IMG/VR virus record: IMGVR_UViG_3300032288_001215
Span: 1 to 23,024 of that record
Length of the DNA: 23,024 nt
Source: a virus
Strand: one strand, 5' to 3'
Shown here: one piece after another, positions 8,592-15,501 of the stretch
Layout: every line of letters starts with the position of its first letter
How positions within the stretch are numbered: position 1 is the stretch's first letter
Translations under genes and position numbers: made by a program
The notes under the pieces: model-generated
Database searches by the model: none
The model's input: the letters and a program-made list of their open reading frames with translations, nothing else
Told to the model about the DNA's origin: nothing

Positions 8592-11087
8592 ATGGGCGTG
8601 CCAATTAGTAATGTGACAAGGCGGGTGGTCTATGCCGCAAGCGGCACCGGCCCGTATAACTTTACGTTTGAGATCCTGGCTGCTGGTGACATTGCGGTGT
8701 ACCGCGATGACACGCTGCTGACGCTGACCACCAATTACACAGTCACCATCAACAGCAACGGCACAGGCTTTGTGACGCTGACTGCTACGCCGACAGGTGC
8801 TACACAGATTGCTATCGTCGGCAACCGTACCATCTCGCGCACGACTGACTTCGTGACCGGCGGTGATTTTTTTGCTAACACGCTGAACGATGAACTAGAT
8901 CAGCAGACCATCTTTAACCAGCAGAATGCTGAAGGCCTGCAGCGTGCGTTGATTGCGCCACAGACAGACCCGACCACAATTGACATGACGCTACCGAGGG
9001 CGGTAGATCGTGCCAACAAAACGCTGGCATTCGATGCCAACGGTGACCCAACGCTAGGCATTAGCGCTGCCGATGTAGCCAATGCGGTGACCTATGCCAC
9101 CAACGCTGCCAACAGCGCGACAGCCGCAGCTTCGTCTGCCTCGGCTGCATCCAGCTCGGCCTCGAGCGCCAGCAGCTCGGCCAGCACGGCAACGACTCAG
9201 GCATCCAACGCTAGCACCTCGGCTACCAATGCCGCTAACAGCGCAAGCGCTGCATCTACGTCAGCTACTAATGCAGCCAGTTCTGCCAGCACGGCGGCAA
9301 CGCAGGCCAGCAATGCGTCAACGTCTGCGACTAACGCTGCCAGCTCTGCTTCTGCTGCCAGTACGTCGGCATCGAATGCTGCGACCAGCGCGACCAATGC
9401 ATCTAACAGCGCATCTGCTGCTGCAACCAGCGCATCCAATGCGGCGACAAGTGAAACAAATGCAGCGAACTCTGCTTCTGCTGCGGCTGCATCTGCGGCT
9501 TCAGCGGCCAATACCTTCGACAGCTTCGATGACCGCTACCTCGGCACCAAGGCAAGCAACCCAACACTCGACAACGACGGCAATGCGCTGGTAGCTGGTG
9601 CGCTGTACTTCAGCACATCTGAAAACATCATGAAGGTGTACGACGGTGCGAGCTGGATTGCTGCAACGTCAGCAGGCAACGTCAGCTTCTTGCGCTTCAG
9701 GTACGTCGCCACCTCCGGCCAGACCACCTTCTCGGGCAGCGACTCCAACAGCGCTACACTGACCTACACGGTCAACAACGTTGTGGTGTTCTTGAACGGT
9801 GTTTCGCTAGATCAGACCGAGTACACAGCAACCAGTGGCACCAGTGTTGTGCTGGGTGCTGGCGCTGCGTTGAATGATGAGTTGGTGATCGTTGCCTTCA
9901 AGTCGTTTGTGACTGCTGACATGGTGCCTGCGTCAACCGGTGGCACCTATGCTGGTGCGGTGCGTTTTGTTGCTGGCTCGGCCTCGGTGCCGTCGATCTC
10001 GGTTAGTGGCGATACCAACACGGGCATATTCTTCCCTGCTGCGGATACGGTAGCTATTGGTACAGGTGGTACGGAAGCGTTGCGGGTGAATAGCTCGCAA
10101 AGTTTGTTGCTAAACACAACAAGCGCTCCAGCAGCAAGCGCAAAAATGAAGATTGCAACTTCTGCCCGCACAGGAGCGTTCTTCGATCTTACTGCGACTG
10201 GCGGTGAAAACTGGATTATTGACTCCACGAATACAACGGGAAGTACTGACGTTCTCGGCATTTATGCCAACGGAGCTACCGGTTTGTATCTCCAAGATAA
10301 TGGCAACGTGGGGTTTGGTACGAGTTCGCCTTTAGGTACGCTTGAGATTATTAGAAATACCGCAAGCGCTACGTCAACGGCTTATCCAAGTCTTCGCTTA
10401 GATAATCAAAACGCATCTGGATACACGGGAATTTATCTTCTTCAAAGCGCGGTTTTAAAAGCTTGGTTTGAGGTAAGTAATAGCCTCGGCGCATTGCAAA
10501 TTGGTGTTGGTGGTACCGAACGCGCCCGTATCACCAGCGGTGGTGATTTTTTATTTGGGAAAACAGCAACAGATGTCACAAACCCCGGCGCATTTTTTGA
10601 ATCATCAAGTCTCAACTACGGTCGATTAAATTTTGTTAAGGGTACTGCATCAGGAACTGGCGCGACTGCAGCTTGTGCGTTTTACTACAACAATAGCGCG
10701 GTTGGGTCGATTACTAATACATCCACAGCGACTGCATACAACACTTCGTCGGATTACCGACTAAAAGAAAACGTGCAGCCGATGACTGGCGCACTTGCAA
10801 AGGTTGCTGCACTCAAGCCTGTTACTTACACATGGAAGTTGGATGGGTCTGCAAGCGAAGGCTTCATTGCTCACGAACTTGCCGAAGTGTGTCCACAAGC
10901 CGTGACGGGTGAGAAAGATTCGGTTGAAACATACACCGATGAAGATGGTAACGAGCAGACAAGACCAGCTTATCAGGGCATTGACACTTCATTCCTAGTC
11001 GCAACCTTGACCGCAGCCATCCAAGAACTAAAAGCCATCGTTGACGCACAAGCAGTAGAGATAGCAGCATTGAAAGGCACAGCATGA
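8592..11087 (+). CDS. Tail fibre with T7-type N-terminus and self-cleaving S74 chaperone
   Basis: 831 residues. Residues 1-150 resemble the T7 gp17 N-terminal domain that attaches the fibre to the tail. Residues about 165-310 are an Ala/Ser/Asn/Thr repeat shaft like lambda side-tail fibres. Residues about 490-680 carry several copies of a Gly-rich beta unit (GGTEALRVNSS, NGNVGFGTSSP, GGTERARITSGG), as in trimeric fibre shafts. The C-terminus is a Peptidase_S74 intramolecular chaperone: SDYRLK at 720-725 supplies the Ser/Lys pair that cleaves in endosialidase-type chaperones, followed by GFIAHEL and a helical tail. Self-cleavage would release about 112 residues after trimer folding. RBS AAGGAAGGG lies 6 bases before ATG. 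The final codons overlap the next ORF (ATGA). It probably recognises the host surface. Confidence 0.88.
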   Translation: MGVPISNVTRRVVYAASGTGPYNFTFEILAAGDIAVYRDDTLLTLTTNYTVTINSNGTGFVTLTATPTGATQIAIVGNRTISRTTDFVTGGDFFANTLNDELDQQTIFNQQNAEGLQRALIAPQTDPTTIDMTLPRAVDRANKTLAFDANGDPTLGISAADVANAVTYATNAANSATAAASSASAASSSASSASSSASTATTQASNASTSATNAANSASAASTSATNAASSASTAATQASNASTSATNAASSASAASTSASNAATSATNASNSASAAATSASNAATSETNAANSASAAAASAASAANTFDSFDDRYLGTKASNPTLDNDGNALVAGALYFSTSENIMKVYDGASWIAATSAGNVSFLRFRYVATSGQTTFSGSDSNSATLTYTVNNVVVFLNGVSLDQTEYTATSGTSVVLGAGAALNDELVIVAFKSFVTADMVPASTGGTYAGAVRFVAGSASVPSISVSGDTNTGIFFPAADTVAIGTGGTEALRVNSSQSLLLNTTSAPAASAKMKIATSARTGAFFDLTATGGENWIIDSTNTTGSTDVLGIYANGATGLYLQDNGNVGFGTSSPLGTLEIIRNTASATSTAYPSLRLDNQNASGYTGIYLLQSAVLKAWFEVSNSLGALQIGVGGTERARITSGGDFLFGKTATDVTNPGAFFESSSLNYGRLNFVKGTASGTGATAACAFYYNNSAVGSITNTSTATAYNTSSDYRLKENVQPMTGALAKVAALKPVTYTWKLDGSASEGFIAHELAEVCPQAVTGEKDSVETYTDEDGNEQTRPAYQGIDTSFLVATLTAAIQELKAIVDAQAVEIAALKGTA
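9094..9513 (+). repeat. Degenerate Ala/Ser/Asn/Thr repeat region inside the tail fibre gene
   Basis: About 420 bases of GC-rich near-repeats encode units such as SATNAANSASAAST and SASNAATSATNASN, with a rough 7- or 14-residue periodicity. Stop-free frames on the other strand and in +1 here are by-products of this composition. The repeat forms a flexible or coiled trimeric shaft segment and is a likely site of length change by slippage or recombination. Confidence 0.8.
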
Positions 11088-11236
11088 AATTCGAACTAGA
11101 CCAAAACGAAGCGCAGTTTATCGTACAGGTAATCGGCAACCTGCCTACTCAGTCAGGAGCGCATCCTCTGTGGATGAAACTAGCGGCGCAACTAAACGAG
11201 CAGCAACTTAAATCTGAGCAGGAGGCGGCACCATGA
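11084..11236 (+). CDS. Small fibre-associated protein, 50 aa
   Basis: The ATG overlaps the fibre stop codon (ATGA) and the ORF's own TGA overlaps the next ATG, so it is translationally coupled on both sides. It encodes 50 residues beginning MKFELDQNEAQFIVQVIGNL, predicted to be two short helices, and rich in Gln and Leu. Small proteins of this kind (short amphipathic helices starting with MKxxL...) are frequent beside phage fibre genes, with no established function that I can name. A role as a fibre or structural accessory is inference from position. No signal peptide, metal motif or membrane segment is visible. Confidence 0.6.
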   Translation: MKFELDQNEAQFIVQVIGNLPTQSGAHPLWMKLAAQLNEQQLKSEQEAAP

Positions 11237-12231
11237 CACGCGCAAGAGAACTGGCAGAACTAGCTGCTGCTTACGATAGTGGCGGTGGGTTTGGTTTTAG
11301 AAATCGGATTATCAATCCGGGAATGGTGATCGATCAGCGTAATGCTGGTGCGAGTGTTAACCCTAGCACTGGCGCGTATACCCTTGACCGCTGGAACGGC
11401 GGTGGTGTTCATGACGGAGTGCTTGCGATTCAAAGAGTAGCAGACGCTCCAACTGGATTTGTAAACTCACTTCGCGTAACCGTTACCACTGCGGATTCTT
11501 CGCTGGGCTCTACGCAGTACGCCCGCGTCGGCCAGATCATTGAAGGATTCAACGTCGCTGATCTTGCTGGTGGCACGGCTTCTGCTGCCACAGTCACGCT
11601 GTCGTTTTGGGTAAAGAGTACTCTGACAGGAACATTTGGTGGGTATCTGTCAAATGGTGATGAAACTCGCGCATATGTTTTTCAATACACAATTAACGCT
11701 GCAAATACATGGGAGCAGAAAACTGTCACGGTAACGCTACCTGCAAGCGGAACATGGGCAACCGACAATACTGCTGGCATGAGAGCGTTTTTTAGCCTTG
11801 GTTCAGGTTCAACTTACATCAACACGGCTAATACTTGGTTGACTAGTATTGCGCTCCAAGCTTCTGGAAACGTCAACGTCATCAACACACTTAACGCCAC
11901 ATGGCAAGTTACCGGCGTACAACTAGAAAAAGGCAGCACAGCGACGAGCTTTGATGTCAGAGACTATGGACGCGAATTGATGTTATGCCAAAGATATTAT
12001 GAAACCCTTGACTTAAAAAGTTTAATGGCGGTTACGGGTGGATTTACTGTTGCTACCGGATATTTCAAGGTTGAGAAAAGAGCAGCGCCAACATTAGGCA
12101 CTTATGTAAGCAGCCCACAGGGTTCGCTTATTGCGCCTAGTGGAACTGATTTTATTGGAACAAGAGCCGTCGCATTTGCCAAAGACAATACTTCTATGAA
12201 CTTTTCTGTTCCTGCCTCTGCGGAGCTTTAA
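11233..12231 (+). CDS. Second tail fibre/receptor-binding-like protein, carbohydrate-binding jelly-roll type
   Basis: 332 residues, beta-rich and Gly/Thr/Ser-rich. After about 20 residues comes a segment (FRNRIINPGMVIDQRNAG) typical of phage tip proteins. A long beta-sandwich-like region follows (about 30-240) with alternating strands resembling carbohydrate-binding modules. Around residue 230-250 is VTGVQLEKGSTATSFDVRDY then ELMLCQRYYE, a combination I recognise from many phage receptor-binding proteins. The last 80 residues vary in style and probably form the tip. The start ATG overlaps the 50-aa ORF stop, with GGAGG at 11220-11224 upstream. It likely forms a second adhesin on the tail or an extension of the main fibre. 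The gene is A/T-richer than the proximal fibre gene, which suggests independent exchange. Confidence 0.7.
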   Translation: MTRARELAELAAAYDSGGGFGFRNRIINPGMVIDQRNAGASVNPSTGAYTLDRWNGGGVHDGVLAIQRVADAPTGFVNSLRVTVTTADSSLGSTQYARVGQIIEGFNVADLAGGTASAATVTLSFWVKSTLTGTFGGYLSNGDETRAYVFQYTINAANTWEQKTVTVTLPASGTWATDNTAGMRAFFSLGSGSTYINTANTWLTSIALQASGNVNVINTLNATWQVTGVQLEKGSTATSFDVRDYGRELMLCQRYYETLDLKSLMAVTGGFTVATGYFKVEKRAAPTLGTYVSSPQGSLIAPSGTDFIGTRAVAFAKDNTSMNFSVPASAEL

Positions 12232-12233
12232 TT

Positions 12234-12395
12234 ATGTACCAAACACTAAAAAATGTAATTACTGGTGAAATAGCACCCATGATAAAACGCCTATCAGACG
12301 GAGCAACGATACCAATGGATGAACAAAATGTTGACTATCAGGAATATCTAAAATGGATTTCCGAGGGTAATCAACCGGAGCCAGCAGATGAATAA
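12234..12395 (+). CDS. Small fibre accessory protein, 53 aa
   Basis: The ORF starts 2 bases after the receptor-binding protein stop. It encodes 53 residues beginning MYQTLKNVITGE. The C-terminus (YLKWISEGNQPEPADE) matches the aromatic-W-x(4)-GN-x-P-x-PAD ending I recall from tail-fibre assembly and accessory proteins. The last 8 bases overlap the start of the HNH gene, a sign that the HNH gene was inserted at or beside this end. A near-copy of its C-terminal 19 residues reappears at 12846-12923 on the other side of the HNH gene. Function is unproven; fibre assembly or attachment is the best guess. Confidence 0.6.
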   Translation: MYQTLKNVITGEIAPMIKRLSDGATIPMDEQNVDYQEYLKWISEGNQPEPADE

Positions 12396-12849
12396 TTTGT
12401 TTGAATACAAAGATGGCAAGTTGTTATGGAAAATAAGCCGTAGCAATGCTATTGTCGTCGGGCAAGAGGCTGGAGCTAAGTACACTAGGGGTTATCGCAG
12501 GGTGTACTTTGACGGAAAGACCCATGCTGTACATCGAGTGATTTGGCAAATGTTCAATGGAAACATTCCCGATGGGATGCAGATTGACCACATTGATGGC
12601 AATCCTCTAAACAATAAGATAGAGAATTTGCGATTGGTTACAGCAGAACAAAACTCTTTGAATAGGGCTTACAAAGGAAAGACAAAAAATGTGTCTTTTT
12701 GTTCTGAAAATAATAAATACAAAGTGAGTTTGAAATCATCAGGCAAGCGAATCTTCTTTGGTTATTTTGAAGATTTTGAACTTGCAAGTTTGGTGGCAGA
12801 AGAAGCCAGACAAAAATATCATGGAATCTACGCAAGAGGTGCAGCATGA
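12388..12849 (+). CDS. HNH homing endonuclease with AP2-like DNA-binding domain
   Basis: 153 residues. Residues about 46-91 form an HNH_3-type beta-beta-alpha metal site: VHR with His49, then IDHIDG with Asp67-His68, then NPLNNKIENLRLV with conserved Asn residues. Residues about 100-148 look like the AP2-like domain often attached to phage HNH nucleases (aromatic/basic strand pattern NVSFCSENNKYKV... then YFEDFELA helix). Such genes are free-standing homing endonucleases that cut phage genomes lacking them and spread by repair. It is A/T-rich compared with neighbours. It sits between two copies of ATGAATAA (12388-12395 and 12846-12853) and between a 53-aa gene and a partial copy of that gene's end, so it looks like a recent insertion in the fibre module. 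Confidence 0.85.
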   Translation: MNNLFEYKDGKLLWKISRSNAIVVGQEAGAKYTRGYRRVYFDGKTHAVHRVIWQMFNGNIPDGMQIDHIDGNPLNNKIENLRLVTAEQNSLNRAYKGKTKNVSFCSENNKYKVSLKSSGKRIFFGYFEDFELASLVAEEARQKYHGIYARGAA

Positions 12850-12923
12850 ATAACCAAGCCTATTTGAAGTGGCTAGAAGAAGGCGGTCAGCCATTGCCAG
12901 CAGATGAGGTGGGTGATGCCTGA
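12846..12923 (+). pseudogene. 25-aa remnant or paralogue of the fibre accessory protein C-terminus
   Basis: The ATG overlaps the HNH stop. The 25 residues begin MNNQAYLKWLEEGGQPLPAD, which aligns with the last 19 residues of the 53-aa ORF ending at 12395: YLKW, two acidic or similar residues, EG, QP, PADE. DNA identity is partial, including a shared GCCAGCAGATGA. It is probably the distal part of a related gene left behind when the HNH element entered, but it could still be translated. Its end overlaps the next gene's start at 12916. Confidence 0.55.
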
Positions 12924-13194
12924 GTGGTTGACTAATGTCGGCGTAGGTATCGCTGCTGCTGGTGCTGGTGCTTACGGTATGTACCAGAAGATCATGGCAG
13001 ACAGTCGCAGCAACAAAGCGGCTGACGTTACCGACGCTGCTTGGCAGCAGGTGATCGCTACCCTGCGCGAGGAAGTGTCACGCCTGTCTGATCGGCTGGC
13101 TACAGTCGAAGAGCAGAACCGCAAGTGCGAGGAAGCGAACGATGCCTTGCGCGAAGAGATCATTGCAATGAAGAAGCAGTTGCATTTGTTCTGA
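12916..13194 (+). CDS. Small membrane-anchored coiled-coil protein of the lysis region
   Basis: 92 residues when started at ATG 12916, which has AGGTGGG 2-5 bases upstream. An in-frame ATG at 12904 would add four residues but lacks an RBS. Residues 6-24 (LTNVGVGIAAAGAGAYGMY) are a short hydrophobic, small-residue-rich segment that could cross the membrane. Residues about 45-88 form a heptad-like coiled coil with many Glu/Arg/Leu. An N-terminal membrane anchor plus coiled coil recalls holin-like or spanin-like phage proteins; however, the Rz/Rz1 pair lies elsewhere, so its role is open. It overlaps the 25-aa ORF by 8 bases and is followed one base later by the next gene. Confidence 0.6.
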   Translation: MPEWLTNVGVGIAAAGAGAYGMYQKIMADSRSNKAADVTDAAWQQVIATLREEVSRLSDRLATVEEQNRKCEEANDALREEIIAMKKQLHLF

Positions 13195-13195
13195 T

Positions 13196-13894
13196 GTGCT
13201 TGACCCGATCACAATTGCTGCGGCCTACAAGGCCTGTACCACAGCGATTGATCTTGCGAAGAAGGGTGTCGATCTTTACAAGCAGATCAAGTCAACAAGC
13301 GGCGATGTAAGCGATGTACTGAAAGACCTGAAGGAACAGTATCACAAGATAGTTGACCCTAGTCCAGAGCAGAAGAAGCAGTACAACGAAGAAGTAAAGA
13401 AGGTTCAGGAGATTGCCAAGGCTGTACCCGATGATGTTCTTGGTGACATCTGGAATAACTTAGGCACCTTCATTGACCAGTACGAAGCCTTGCTGAAGAT
13501 ATATGTGCAGAGCGAGGCGGCAGCAAAGGAAGTATACCGGGGCGATATGTCGCTCGGTCGCAGGGCGTTGGAGCGTATCAGGCTGGAGTCTAAACTGAAC
13601 GATATGCTGGCGCAGGTACGAGAGCAGATGGTGTACAACACGCCGCCAGAACTAGGCTCGGTCTGGTCTAGATTTGAGAAGGCGTGGACTGACATACAGA
13701 ACGAGCAAGCTGATGCACTAGCAATCGAAACAAGAAAGTTACAGGCGGCGAGATGGCAACGCAGAAGGGCAATAAATCGCCTCAAGGGTCGTCTGGTATG
13801 GATTGGAGCAGTCGTGTTCGTAATAGCGTGGGCGGTGGGTCTAATGTGGCTAATAACGAGAAGCGCGATTCAGAGGATGTCCCTTGGTCTTTGA
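13196..13894 (+). CDS. Helical protein with C-terminal transmembrane anchor
   Basis: 232 residues from a GTG start one base after the upstream stop. The body (1-190) is helical and charged, beginning MLDPITIAAAYKACTTAIDL. Residues about 199-222 (VWIGAVVFVIAWAVGLMWLI) form a clear membrane helix preceded by a dense Arg/Lys cluster (RWQRRRAINRLKGR), consistent with a tail-anchored protein having most of its mass in the cytoplasm. I do not recognise the family beyond its recurrence next to phage lysis genes. Its last 142 bases overlap the following gene in another frame. It could be involved in lysis control or a structural function; neither is shown by the sequence. Confidence 0.62.
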   Translation: MLDPITIAAAYKACTTAIDLAKKGVDLYKQIKSTSGDVSDVLKDLKEQYHKIVDPSPEQKKQYNEEVKKVQEIAKAVPDDVLGDIWNNLGTFIDQYEALLKIYVQSEAAAKEVYRGDMSLGRRALERIRLESKLNDMLAQVREQMVYNTPPELGSVWSRFEKAWTDIQNEQADALAIETRKLQAARWQRRRAINRLKGRLVWIGAVVFVIAWAVGLMWLITRSAIQRMSLGL

Positions 13895-14064
13895 TTGTGA
13901 CGGTCATGGCATTGCTGCTAACCTTCTTCATTGTCATGCCTATCCTCGGGGTGATGTACTACGATATGTTTATAGTCCATCAGGCTGCGGTGCATGAAGT
14001 AAAGAAGATGAAACAATTAAGGCGTGAAATACTAGAGGAACGAAATCTATACAGGGGTAATTGA
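13753..14064 (+). CDS. Small single-pass membrane protein overlapping the preceding gene out of frame
   Basis: 103 residues. Residues 1-43 are polar, Ser/Gly/Asn-rich. Residues about 46-73 (LIVTVMALLLTFFIVMPILG) are a strong membrane helix, and the C-terminal 30 residues are a Lys/Arg/Glu-rich helix. The start ATG at 13753 lies 142 bases inside the previous gene. An alternative ATG at 13798 would drop 15 residues and shorten the overlap, but has no better RBS. The unique downstream part (13895-14064) has no other frame to explain it, so the gene is real even if the start is uncertain. Its TGA overlaps the endolysin ATG (TGATG). A holin or antiholin role is possible. Confidence 0.6.
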   Translation: MATQKGNKSPQGSSGMDWSSRVRNSVGGGSNVANNEKRDSEDVPWSLIVTVMALLLTFFIVMPILGVMYYDMFIVHQAAVHEVKKMKQLRREILEERNLYRGN

Positions 14065-14699
14065 TGCTGACTGAAAGCCAACTGAAGCAGATGATTCCTG
14101 GCAACAAGCACGTTGGCTACTGGCACAATGCGCTCGAGCAACTGCTGCCTGACTACGACATCAACACCCCGCAGCGGATTGCTGCCTTCATTGCGCAGTG
14201 TGCGCATGAGTCTGGCAACTTCACCACGCTCAAAGAGAATCTCAACTACAAGCCAGCCACGCTGCGCAGGCTATTCCCCAAGTATTTCCCAACAGATGAG
14301 CTGGCAGAAGAATACTGCCGCAAGCCAAACAAGCAGGAAGCGATTGCCAATCGGATCTATGCCAACCGCATGGGCAACGGTAGCGAGGAGTCTGGCGATC
14401 CTGCCAAATGGATTGGCCGAGGATTAATCCAGCTCACTGGCCGCCAGAACTATCAAAACTTTGCCGACAGCATTGAAGTAGATGGCAGGCCGCTCGACAT
14501 TAACGAAGTGCCTGAGTACCTTTCTTGCTTCGAAGGAGCAGCCCAAAGCGCTTGCTGGTTTTGGGAAACTAATAAGCTCAACCAGTGGGCCGACGCTGGC
14601 GACATCCTTACCCTAACCAAACGGATCAATGGCGGGACGATAGGGCTTAACGACCGGATCAAGCATTACAAGCACGCGCTTCATGTCTTGGGGGTGTGA
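14064..14699 (+). CDS. Endolysin, glycoside hydrolase family 19 (chitinase-like muramidase)
   Basis: 211 residues from ATG 14064, with AGGGG 7 bases upstream; the TTG at 14061 is a less likely start. The GH19 signature is clear: IAAFIAQCAHESGNF with the proposed catalytic Glu49, a second acidic position at Glu58, then YANRMGNG, and the substrate-cleft block GRGLIQLTGRQNY at about 118-130. Phage GH19 enzymes cleave peptidoglycan between the sugars. There is no signal peptide, so release to the periplasm should depend on a holin, for which nearby membrane genes are candidates. It is a single-domain enzyme with no separate cell-wall-binding module, usual for Gram-negative hosts. The stop overlaps the next ATG. 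Confidence 0.92.
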   Translation: MLTESQLKQMIPGNKHVGYWHNALEQLLPDYDINTPQRIAAFIAQCAHESGNFTTLKENLNYKPATLRRLFPKYFPTDELAEEYCRKPNKQEAIANRIYANRMGNGSEESGDPAKWIGRGLIQLTGRQNYQNFADSIEVDGRPLDINEVPEYLSCFEGAAQSACWFWETNKLNQWADAGDILTLTKRINGGTIGLNDRIKHYKHALHVLGV

Positions 14700-14881
14700 T
14701 GAGATACCTGCTAATTCTGCTGCTACTGGCTGGCTGTGAGGATCGGTTCCGTTATCCCTGCCAGGACAATAAGAACTGGAACAAGCCAGAGTGCCAGCGT
14801 CCAACCTGTGCTGTGACCGGCACCTGCCCTGATCAATTGCTACCTGCTGCAGACCTAAAGCCGGAGGAACCTAAACAATGA
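14699..14881 (+). CDS. Small lipoprotein, 60 aa
   Basis: Starts at ATG 14699 overlapping the endolysin stop (TGATG); GTG 14696 would add one residue. The N-terminus MRYLLILLLLAGC is a short signal peptide with lipobox LAGC, so Cys13 should be lipidated. The mature part is about 47 residues with four further Cys (two CQ/CP pairs and TCAVTGTC), likely disulfide-linked in the periplasm, and an acidic Pro-rich end. This resembles small lipoproteins in lysis or lysogenic-conversion cassettes. It is not the Rz1 homologue, which is embedded further downstream. Its TGA overlaps the next ATG. Confidence 0.72.
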   Translation: MRYLLILLLLAGCEDRFRYPCQDNKNWNKPECQRPTCAVTGTCPDQLLPAADLKPEEPKQ

Positions 14882-15306
14882 AATGGACACCCGACCTAAT
14901 TGATAGCATCATCAAATTGATTATTGGCTCGACGTTCTGCCTAGTAATTCTGATGATGTCGAGCCTAGCTATGTACTCAGTTGTGTTTGTAACGCAACCG
15001 TATTTCATGTCGCCTGCTGATAAGCAATTTTTTTTATTGCTTTCCGATATGTCAAAGTACGTATTGGGGTCATTGGCAACATTACTTGCCATCAAGGGTA
15101 AGGACGGCGCGGCCAAGCTGATCGACCCACCACCTGGCGTATCGAAGGCCAGCGATTGGACTGACCCACCGCCACCTGCACCAAAGGCACCAGCTCCGAC
15201 CCACGCACCTGTGCGCATGGAGCCGCAGCTCGAGCCTGCAGCGCCTGTAGTTACCGGCTTCAATGGCAAAGCAGCACCACCAGCAGCACCACAACCTGAA
15301 CTCTAA
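14878..15306 (+). CDS. Candidate holin: membrane protein with Pro/Ala-rich tail
   Basis: 142 residues. Two hydrophobic segments are visible, about 13-38 (IIKLIIGSTFCLVILMMSSL region) and about 48-73 (FFLLLSDMSKYVLGSLATLL), followed by a Pro/Ala-rich tail from about 85 to the end. Two membrane helices next to an endolysin without a signal peptide fit a holin, although the long proline-rich C-terminus is unusual for one. GGAGGAA lies upstream of the ATG, and the start overlaps the lipoprotein stop (ATGA). No sequence family is certain; the call comes from topology and position. Confidence 0.55.
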   Translation: MKWTPDLIDSIIKLIIGSTFCLVILMMSSLAMYSVVFVTQPYFMSPADKQFFLLLSDMSKYVLGSLATLLAIKGKDGAAKLIDPPPGVSKASDWTDPPPPAPKAPAPTHAPVRMEPQLEPAAPVVTGFNGKAAPPAAPQPEL

Positions 15307-15315
15307 GGGGGAACC

Positions 15316-15501
15316 ATGAACACACTGCTACTGATCCGCATGGCTGCAACCGTGGCCGCTAGTATGTTGCTGGCATTCAACGTACACGCTGGCGGCGAGA
15401 TGAAAAAGGTCTGCCGGGAAGATCCCAAGACCAAGAAAGAAGTCTGCCGCGATGTGAAGGTACATAAGAAACTTGAAGGCACCAAGGTGCCGCCAAAATG
15501 A
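15316..15501 (+). CDS. Secreted small basic peptide, 61 aa
   Basis: A good RBS (AAGGGGGA) sits 4 bases before the ATG. Residues 1-25 form a signal peptide (charged start, hydrophobic AATVAASMLLAF core, cleavage expected after VHA). The mature peptide is about 36 residues, strongly basic, with two Cys in the repeated pattern VCRED/VCRDV. Those two Cys could form a disulfide in the periplasm. I do not recognise a family. Location between the holin candidate and the spanins suggests an accessory role in lysis. The stop overlaps the Rz start (ATGA). Confidence 0.65.
   Translation: MNTLLLIRMAATVAASMLLAFNVHAGGEMKKVCREDPKTKKEVCRDVKVHKKLEGTKVPPK

Noticed and set aside
9197-9511. 104-aa - strand frame and a 166-aa + strand frame (9094-9594) in the fibre repeat
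   Set aside because: Both are by-products of the GCN/TCN repeat; the Ala/Leu-only and Pro/Arg/Leu-only proteins are not plausible genes.
12904-12915. Earlier ATG (12904) for the 92-aa coiled-coil gene
   Set aside because: It has no Shine-Dalgarno sequence, whereas ATG 12916 follows AGGTGGG at suitable distance.
11233-12923. Possible diversity-generating retroelement, as in BPP-1-like phages
   Set aside because: No reverse transcriptase gene is visible and the only duplicate near the fibre end is the short accessory-gene end flanking the HNH gene, which lacks adenine-specific differences.
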